Assembly (NCBI RefSeq): GCF_001649575.2
Contig: NC_051431.1
Coordinates: 23,732,094-23,796,093 of the forward strand
DNA length: 64,000 nt
Direction of reading: 5' to 3'
Source: Kryptolebias marmoratus
Taxonomy: Eukaryota; Chordata; Actinopteri; Cyprinodontiformes; Rivulidae
Shown here one piece after another: positions 54,021 to 64,000 of this stretch (position 1 is its first letter; every line of letters begins with the position of its first letter). The notes under the pieces are model-generated. The model made no database searches, was not told the DNA's origin, and was given only the letters and a program-made list of their open reading frames with translations. A program made the position numbers and the translations under genes.

Positions 54021-55111
54021 GTTACTGTCTGCCTTTGTCTTTCTTTCAGGACAATAACAAGGACGAATGAACACTCAGTGTTTTTACCGGCCCTTCTGAG
54101 TTCAAAGAAAATATTCACATTTCCAGCAGATGGCCAAATCAGTCAACGAATCCCCCGCTGTCTGCGCATTACTGCTGTCATAAAACAATCTGAAAAGAAT
54201 AGCGCGCCAAAAAGTAAATAAATAAATGAACAGTAAATGAGGTGAGGTGGGGTAGTGTGAGTCACTGCACTCACAAAAGTGAGTAAGAAACACAATTATC
54301 CGACACAAGAATAGATACTGGCACTTCAGGAGATGATTAGCCCAACTGCGTGTTGTTAAACACATTGTTTTCTCTGTATTTCAGCCTTTCTAGGATACCC
54401 AGCCTTTGCCGTGACCTCTGACGGCGAACACAACTGTTGCGCAACGCCTGCGCTCTGGATAATGGCTCCAGCAGGGTGGACTGTGATAGTGTGTGACAGG
54501 AGCTTTGCTCTGCCACTTAGGAATACGTGGACAACTTTAATGACTTAATCAAGCAGAGCTAACAGGGAACCCCCAAAACACAGCTTCTGCCAAAAAAACA
54601 GACGAGCGAGGGCAGGAAAAATGAAGCACAATGCACCATTTACTTCCCCACACACAGACTTCATCTCGCCCTTCCAATTCTGGGAAGTGCCAACGCTTGA
54701 GCCCTCCCTTTCCTGAGAAAAGACATGAAGAAGATGAAGCCATCCGAGGACCGTCAGGGCCAACTTCCTCTCGGAGACAGGAAGGGGAAGCGAGGAAGAG
54801 TGCATAGGGGGCTCCTGAGAGAGCCCAGAACAGAAACAGTGACATTACCACAGTTCATTGTGCGAGTTTCCCCCTCGATGGTATTGTACGAATTGTTAAA
54901 AACATGTGCCCCAGTGGACAGTACGTGTTCCGGGCATACAGCCTTCCTCGAACAGCGATGTTAGGTCGCCATGATTTGTTTTGATTGTTTGATGAACAAT
55001 GTTATTCCTGTGGCTGAGCTGTTGTGTTACCCATCTGAGTGTGGCTGACCCACAGAACAGGAAGCTCCTCTAAGATATGAACTACTTCATAAAACACTTG
55101 TTCATCTAAAC

Positions 55112-55304
55112 CAGTGGTCTCCAATCCTGGTCCTGGAGGGCCACTATCCTGCAGGTTTTAGTTGTTTCCCTGCTCTTCAGCAGGTCTTCAAGTTCCGCAG
55201 AAGCCTGTTAATCACTCAGTCATTCAGATCAGGTGTGTCACAGCAGATAAACACTTAAAACATGAAGACTAGTGGCCCTCCAGGACCAGGATTAGACACC
55301 ACTG
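55112..55304. mobile_element. hAT-like MITE with intact 8-bp duplication
   Basis: 193 bp. Inverted ends start CAGTGGTCTCCAATCCTGG and match for about 32 nt with two differences. Flanked by identical ATCTAAAC at 55104-55111 and 55305-55312. About 90 percent similar by eye to 30461-30652. Confidence 0.85.
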
Positions 55305-56247
55305 ATCTAAACCATTGCACAAGTCAGCAGAATGTTTACAAATGTAAATCTAAAATGACTTTTAGTCTGTGTTGTTACATAAGAAGCAACAAAATGCCTT
55401 TACTTGTTGAACTTGGCTGCCCAGAACTTTAAAACATCATTATGATACTGCATCATATCAAGTACTTCCTTCTCTGCCTGCAGCAAGTATGGGAACCACA
55501 AGATTCTTAAGATTTTTTTATTTATTTTATTTTGGCAGATGCTTTATTTAAAGTTGCTAAAAAAAAGATGTGAAATGTGATAAATGTTGCAGCGAACACG
55601 CCGAGGTGGCGGCAGTGTAGTTTAACAACTCTTTCATTCAAAGACAATCAACTCAAAATGTCTGTAAAATTGGAGGAACTGATGTGCCATGAGCAAATAC
55701 GAAAGACAGACGTGTTAAATACATTCTCTGCGCGCAACTCACCACTAAAGAATGTGCTGTATGTTTTGGATATTAAAATTAGAGCTTTTTCGACAAAATC
55801 GAAACTGACCACACACTCCATTGATGACTTACAGTCTTTATAATACGGCAGCTGTAAAACGTCTGAAGCAATGAGCCAACATGTCTGCAGTATAGAAGTA
55901 TCTTACATTAAATGAGAGCAGTTCAGGAGCTACTTGCAACGTTTACCATTTGAATATTTCTCGTGGAGGTAGTGATAGAGCTACATTCCATACCACAAAT
56001 TTAATAAGATATTGAAATCGAAATACTTAGCCGAGTTCACCCAGCTAACTCCTAAAGCTAACATGGCTAAATGCTTCAGAGGAAACTCTAAAGAGAAGAA
56101 ACAAGTTAAAGAAGGACAGCAATAAGGCATATAGGATGGGCATAAAGGATGACAAAATGGGTGACTGGATTTATTGCGCTGGATGTCCAACCAGAGAAAA
56201 TAACACTAAACTACATAACCAACAGAGCGCCACCCAAACTGTATACT

Positions 56248-56746
56248 GCATTTTCCGGACTATAAGACGCACTTAAAAGCCTTTAATTTTCTCAAAAAAC
56301 GACAGTTCACCTTATAATCCGGAGTGCCTTATATATGTAAGAAGTAATGTTTTAGTACGACTTTGGTAAACTACAAAGCCGCACCGCTTGCAGCATTAAG
56401 GCTCAGTTATAGTCGCGCAGGGCTCCATGCACGGCGCCCAGACCTGAGCGAGCGGTGGAGGCGTTTATACCTGACGCTTACGTCGGTGCAGTATCCTTCC
56501 GTGAGTTTTGAACCGTTTGATTATCTTTGTGATCTCTCACAGAGGGATCATATAAATGCTGATACAGGCCAACCAAAGTCATCTATTCTGAATGGAGCAC
56601 GGCGAGTTACAAAATTTACAAAAATTAAGAAGTGCAGATGATGCACCTTATAGTCTGGTGCCCTTTATATATGACAAAACTTCGAAAATGGACCATTCAT
56701 TGACAGTGCGTGTTATAATCCAGCGCGCCCTATAGTGCGGAAAATA
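56248..56746. mobile_element. DNA transposon with TATTTTCCG.ACTATA ends
   Basis: 499 bp. Left GCATTTTCCGGACTATAAG and right, read in reverse, GTATTTTCCGCACTATAGG pair over 23 nt with about 4 differences. Internal copies of the same motif (CCTTATAATCCGG, CCTTATAGTCTGG, TTATAATCCAGCG) are spaced through it. Class not assigned. Confidence 0.65.
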
Positions 56747-57344
56747 CGATAAATGTTTGCCATAATCTGACCATTCATACTAAATTTTTTTGGTTGATGA
56801 TTTAAAAAAAAAAATAAAACTACCTGAGGAACAACATGAACACAGGTTTTCTTTACCATAATATAGAACTACAGAGGCTTCAAGCACACGATGGTATAGA
56901 CTGTAAGAATTTTAATATACTTATGGTTAGAGACAGACCAATTAATAAGCTCAAACTGACCACTTTCTCACAAAAAACAAAACCACAAACAAAACACGAC
57001 AATCTGTTGTTCCTGTAAGTACGTAATAAATTACCAAGTAGGAAATAGAAGCAGCTGCTACAACCAGCTTACTGCCGCCCACAATTTTGTGTTTTTTTTT
57101 TTTAGCGAGAATGCTTTTCTACATTATTTTTAAGCGTACAAGTTCTTCTAAGGGTTGTTAAATATACAGATATTTACATACATTGCATAAAAATACTTTT
57201 TTTTTTACCCTCACTGTCTGACATTAAACCAGACTAAAACTTTGTTTTAGGTCAGTTAGGATCCTCAGAATTATTTATATTTTCTAAATGCCTGAATAAT
57301 GCGTGTCTTTTTTTTAAAAAAACATTTCTTTTATTACAATCTTC

Positions 57345-58284
<940 letters not shown>

Positions 58285-58694
58285 TAAAAATTCTCTCTCG
58301 TTGTTCAGATATTTAACAGATGGATATAATTTTGGGAATTGAAACAAACCTAAAAAAGGAAAGCTTTAGTCTGGTTTAGAATCAGAGAGCGAGAACAAGA
58401 TGGGTGTGTCTTATCTGTGTTTATACAGCGTATGTAAACATCGTCCGATACTTGATCCTTAACGAGTCAAACCGGCATTGGGCACAAAAACTCAGATATT
58501 TTTTGCAAATTTTAATATAAGTGGAGGGCCATTAACATACCTTAGTGGGCCACTAAAACACTGTGTGCAGGAAACATGGAGCGTGGAAAGAAAGAGATGA
58601 ATGATTGCTGACATATTATAAAACTAAAAAAGGTTTTATTTAAAAAAATACAAAGTGTCTAAAAGGTTTATTAAACAACTAGAATCCTTGCCAA

Positions 58695-58745
58695 CTGAAT
58701 TTCCTTCTGGGATCAATAAAGTATCTATCTATCCACCCATCTATG
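58695..58745 (+). mobile_element. LINE 3' tail fragment
   Basis: GAATTTCCTTCTGGGATCAA followed by TAAAGTATCTATCTATC is the tail of fish LINEs that end in a short tandem repeat. Severely 5' truncated. Confidence 0.55.
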
Positions 58746-59974
58746 CTCGGCTGCGTATACATGCATTTGTGTGGTGATGTGTATCCACGAGATATTTTCG
58801 GTTCCGTGGATCTATTCTTGAAAGTGGCACTCGTCCAGTTTTGCTGATGTAACCGAGCCTCTCAGCATCTTCTGGAGGGTAACAACGGGACATCTGGATC
58901 AAACTAACACTCCCACACTCAGACAGACATCCTCACGTACACAATGTGCTGCTTCTCGGAGCTGCGAGGGATTTGTGAAAAAATGGAGAAAACCGGGGCT
59001 ACAATTCCAACTGTGCAGATGCTTTGTGGACATAAAAAGATTTGCGACGGGGAGGCCATGACAGCCAGGACTCGAAGGAAGAGTCGAAGCTGATAGGGAC
59101 AGAATGAGCTAGGTTCGACTTATTAGACGCTCAACCTCTCTTTCTCCTCCCAAAGACTTTAGATGACTGTTATTATGCCTGACAATCCTTTATTATCATT
59201 GCTTTAATGTGGTGGTATCAAATAACAACCTTACTGCTAACCAACATAAGCCTGAAGTAGTTAGACTACTGGGGATGGGAACTGGGTGAACTGGTAAGCC
59301 TTAGACCACAAATGATATAGTCACAGGTAGTCAATATCTTTTCAGACCCTGGTCTACATGACAAGCATTGAAAATAGTTTGTTTTACAGCCAAACAAAGA
59401 AAACCTGATTGTCTTTGCACATTGTTATTTATTTACTTATTGACCAGCCATTCAACTTTTGTTTTCTTTACAGATTGATGTTAAAGAAGCACAAGGATGT
59501 AATGTAAGTTAGTTGCCGCCACAACCGTTTAGTTATAGTTAAAAATATAGAGCCAGGCCCGTTTTCAACAAAGACAAGAGTTTGGATTCGCTTTGGGCTC
59601 TAAAATGTTCTGAGGTAGAAAGGAGTTCATTGAGAGTCATTTGATATGCAAACATGCCCGGGTTCGCATCAACTGCCCGCATCAGGAGCAGAAAGAAGCT
59701 GAACAAGTTAAAAGTCTAAACTGCTGTTAAACATGTTTCACCACATTAAATCTGAACAGGAAGGAAAGCTTGTTCAAACACAAAAGACTCACTCCAGTAC
59801 AGCAGAACTAGCACAGAAGGTAGATTTTTATTTAACGTTGCACAATTGTGTGTTGTTTTTTTTTTGTTGCTGTTTTTTTATGTAAAAAGCTACCGCTGGG
59901 CTTGACAAAAAAATACCAATGGTAAAAGTCGAGGTACTTTCAGGTATTTAGTCACGGATAAATATAATAGTACA

Positions 59975-60480
59975 GGCATTTTGAAATGGGATCCTGCGAA
60001 AACCTGATGAACAATTTAAAACATACCTGCTCTAGATAGCTCTCTGAACTGCCTAAGCGTTGAGAAATACAGTTCAAGTCTGACAGGACTGATGGGTTAG
60101 TGGCTAGTCCAAACACAACCAAGACCAAAATGGACTTTCTTCTGTCTTCAAAATGTCAAAGTGGTTCATGCAAAGCTCAATTTTTAAAACTATGTATCAC
60201 CAACAATCTTGCTTCACACGGTTATTTACATGGAACCCTGTGTTTTAAGGGGTTTATATAAAAGTATTCACTTGAATCTAGATGATATTTTTAAGATTGG
60301 AGTCGTTTTAAGATGGCAGTAGTTCCCTTTGGCCTTGGTTGCGCTCGGACTAGCCGTTAACTTGTCAGTTCGATTTGAATTCAACTTTTTCCTCCAAGCT
60401 GAGCTATCTACAACACGTAATATATTAATTGTTCACAATATTTCCATAGAAACTCACATCAAAATGTCTGGTTTAAGACT
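59975..60480. mobile_element. Fold-back MITE, copy 2
   Basis: Same family as 42902-43391: the left arm has TTTTGAAATGGGATCCTGCG and CTCTAGATAGCTCT, the right arm has GAGCTATCTACAACACGTAA. Both arms carry GGCTAGTCC-type text inverted (GGCTAGTCCAAACACAACC and GGTTGCGCTCGGACTAGCC). Confidence 0.7.
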
Positions 60481-63400
60481 CATACTGCTCTGACCTGTTC
60501 ACCTAAAAATTGGCAAGGCTTGGAGTTGCTTTTTATTTCAATAAATATGACATTTTTCCACTCCAGTACTCTGTAAGAAACTCTTTCAGCATTGCAAAGA
60601 AAATGCATTTTTAACACTTTGTCTATTGCAAAAAAAAAAGAAAACATCATCATTTTCAAGTCACAAACAAACTTCACTGGATTAAAACAAGCTTCAGAGG
60701 ATTTCCAAGTTCACCTACAATATAGAGGCCAGTAGGACTAGGATTACCGGGAGTTTGTCTGCAGCTTAGATGCGATGTTAATGACATCAGCAGCACCTTC
60801 ACGTCCTCCTGCGTGTACACGGTAAACAAACGGTAAAGTCTGGCTGAGATAGACACCGCTGTATCAACACACCAAAAGATATTGATCTCAAGATGTGCAC
60901 TGTAACAAATTTGTCCCGAAATATTTGATTTCTTCCGTCTGCCATTACACATCAGATAAAGACAGGTCGCTTAAGAAACTGTTTACATGGCAAAGTTGTT
61001 TTTTCCAAAGTTGTGCAACACTTTATAGCTCCTGTAAATATTAGCGGTTTGTCTTCTGACAGATGATATCAGTTAAATCAACAGTAGGAAGCTGTGAACT
61101 ACACATCAGTGTGCTTAAACTCCTACCCTGTGAGTATTCTGCTTATTTGACCAAATCTTGTTACTTTTTGAAACTGACAATTCCAACATTCACACTTGCC
61201 ATCTGCTACTCTGGGTTTTTGTGACACGTTGCATTTGCACAATCAAATCCAACACTCCAAACAATACCCCGGAGAAAGTGTCTTGAAATGTGTAACATCA
61301 TCCCGATATTTAGGTGATTTTCATTCTCGTCGCCTCTTTCTGAGATGACCGTGTGCTGTGTAGCTCCCTGAAATATTTCCGTCCCAATGATTAACGTTTA
61401 AAGCAGGAAAGGGAATAAAATGCACTCCTTACGGTCTGATAAAAGCCACCGGGTTTAGTCTCCTCAGTCCTCATATGAAACCGACAGTGGACGATAAACA
61501 AACCATTACGTAAGACGAGACATGAACCAGCTCCTTGGGCGCTGAAAGCCAGAATTTGCAAGTACTTTGCCTTTTATGAAGCTGAAGGGGGAAAACGAGG
61601 TTGAAAAGAGCCACATTATACGGAAGCCATGCACACGTTTCCACCAGGGGGAGGAGGGAGAAAAAGCAGGCGGTGGTAGCCGATAGCTGCCGCTGCTAAC
61701 AGAGGAGCAACGAGCAAACATCCAAGTTTCCGAGCACATTTTAAAGTCCATTTCAACTTTTATTGTGAAGGATCTGAGTCCACATCCAGCAGTTAAAAAC
61801 CAAGGCCTGTGTGGTATTTTTGGCACTTTGGAGAACACGATCATTGCAGCCATACCCACACTCAAAACCGAAGCGGAGATAACACTGAAGAAAGTGGGCA
61901 AGATAGCTCGAAAATCACACCACTGGCAGGACTCAGCATTTTAACTCCCAATGTCCATTTTAGGTCCCATAATCTTGCCTGAATGAAAACCTACATGCTG
62001 CAGTGTAAAGCAAAAAAAACTTGGTTTCTTTATAGGTGAGAAATTTTATGCTCGGGACTTTGTTTAAAATGCGATAATGGATGTATCAATTATCGTTTTA
62101 TAACTGCATCGCTGCCCTCTGAATGCAATTAACTCGAATCCCGAGGCGCCTGAAGATTCCCCACCCCTAATAGGTTTAAAATAAAACCTTTATTTTAAGG
62201 TTATCCTTTAGGATTCGATGCAGCCACCGATGACTTCATTTGTTTTTCTAAACAGAGAGCAGAGTGTAATGTCTACAGGTGGGAGCTGGGAAGGTACATT
62301 TCACGAGCTCATCTGTGTTCACACACAGTGGTCAGGTGAAATAATGCATGAGATTAACCTTCATTCACGGGAGACACAGATTACAGCACCCTCGGAGGGC
62401 GTAGCGCTGAGATTTCCCTCATATCAGCATGTGATGTGATTTGACTCACAGAAAGCGGTCAGGTCTGAAGATAAAATTGAGGTGTTTGTTTGAGCGAAGC
62501 GTAAAGACATCTCACAGCTTTGCACACGTGAAAAAAACAACAACGCCATGTCAGATCAGCACAAACAGCCTGGGTAAGACGGCACTATGTGAACGCACCG
62601 ACAGAGGTGGCGCACACGTGATGAGTCAGCGCCGTGCCTTTAGAGGTGCTGTACTTGTGCTTCACACCACAGAAATGACTCAGCTGAGCGTTTCAAGCTG
62701 AAAGTAAGACGGGCAATTTACTATGAGAATAAAGTGGACATTACACATTCATCTAGCTCTGAAGTCTCACTCCTTTGTAGTCCACAGCAGAGCCCACACA
62801 CTAAAAACGAAAACGGAAAAAAAAAGTTTTCCCAAACACAATCAGAGCCAAGTGCATAATGAGACTAGAGTTGCAAAATTCTGAAAATTTTTCGTAGTTG
62901 GAAACATTACAAAAACACTGAAGGGAATTTAATTTTCTTAAAATTTTAAATACGGAGCTATTATTAGACGGCTCTTGTCATAATGAGCCACGTAAAGCAC
63001 AACCAGAACATCTAGGGGAAGTACAGTCTCTATTATTTGCCAAGAGTCCACACGGTCTTCTAACAAAGAAAAACGCGAGGACAGAACAGTAGAAGGAGGT
63101 AAATAAATTAATCAAAGCAGACTTTTAAAAGCGCGTGCGCATTTCACTGAAAACAATCAAAACGCTGAAGGAGGATGGTGCAAAGTGGAGCGTTGTTTTC
63201 GTTTCAAAAACGGCGGTGTCACTGTACCGTTTGCTGCTCGCGCGGTGCAGAGCTGGTGGGGGGACCACATCAAGACGGGGGGAACTCATATCGACCTAAC
63301 ACCGCCTCCTGAAACGGAGTCGGCAGCTTCAAGTAGGTTTCAGACAGGCTAGGCTTTATCTGATCTTATCGAATGCAGAAATGGCGTAGAGCAAGATAAA

Positions 63401-64000
63401 TGATCAGTCAGTAGATTGAAGCACACACACCGGACAGAAACTGAACCAAATTAAAGACAGAGGGACATTTTCTCCAACATGGCAGGCCTGTTTTCAATGT
63501 CTACAGATACATTTGGCTTATGACATTTTCTGCCTATAGCAAAATAAAAGGTTTATATTTTTGTTTGAATATAATGCAATTTGTTTAAAGTACACCCAAT
63601 TTCCCATAATTCCCATAGAAAGTTAACTTCTCATGGGAAGTTTCTGGAATTTACCAGAAATTTTCCACCCCTTTGCGACCCATGACAGCTTGTCGCACGT
63701 GAGCTTACACGACAGCTGGAAATTAATTTCCAGGCAACCAAAATATGTCAGAGAATTTGATGTAAAATTGTAACAGCCAGAAGCAGAAAAACTAAATCAC
63801 ACAGGTACATAGCACACTGTGAAACCTGATCGCACGAGACAATATCGATTTCTGGCCAAGGTGAGCCGCCATATCAGTTCTCCACTTGGATGAAATGTTA
63901 GATTTTGGCTAAATAAATAAATAGATGATGTTCGAAAAGATGTATGAAAAGAGCAACAATCTAGACAAACCATGTCAGGCAGAAGGCTCTTTCACAAGAC

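Overview
This is vertebrate genomic DNA, almost certainly from a teleost fish. Coding sequence is split into many short exons with GT-AG introns. The introns carry Tc1-like, hAT-like, PIF/Harbinger-like, L1-like and RTE-like elements typical of fish. There is no bacterial-style operon, CRISPR array or phage. Two protein-coding genes are recognised, both read from the minus strand.

sik3 (salt-inducible kinase 3) fills most of the window. I place 24 coding exons between 52612 and 22605. All their phases agree, giving 3567 nt, or 1188 residues plus stop. The first exon (N-terminus and glycine-rich loop) lies beyond position 64000, so the gene is partial at its 5' end. Kinase core, UBA region, the basic Ser/Thr sites expected for PKA and 14-3-3 control, and the glutamine/proline-rich tail are all present. 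A donor-like site lies 4 nt after the stop codon and a strong acceptor lies near 20635. A 3'UTR intron followed by a long terminal UTR exon (about 20635 down to 16.9 kb) is therefore likely. That block contains a 320-base N gap.

tmem25 (type I membrane protein, immunoglobulin superfamily) follows in the same orientation. It has 8 coding exons from 11074 to 2709, in phase, totalling 1158 nt or 385 residues, including a 34-nt exon. A noncoding first exon near 12.9-13.1 kb is possible. A poly(A) signal lies at 2276-2281.

The remainder is introns and intergenic DNA rich in mobile elements. The most complete is an L1-like LINE at 33876-39485, flanked by a perfect 13-bp target duplication, with ORF1, ORF2 and an unexpected 157-codon frame between them that overlaps the ORF2 start. 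Others are a hAT element nested in a Tc1-like relic (8-bp duplication intact), three copies of a short hAT MITE, two Harbinger-like copies carrying a spliced first exon, two or three copies of a fold-back MITE, a complete Tc1 relic with inverted repeats, an RTE-like relic, and an unclassified repeat at five loci that is tandem in three. No RNA gene was recognised. No wholly new biological system was found. The best leads are the middle frame of the L1, the unclassified repeat, and the unusual intron arrangements in sik3.
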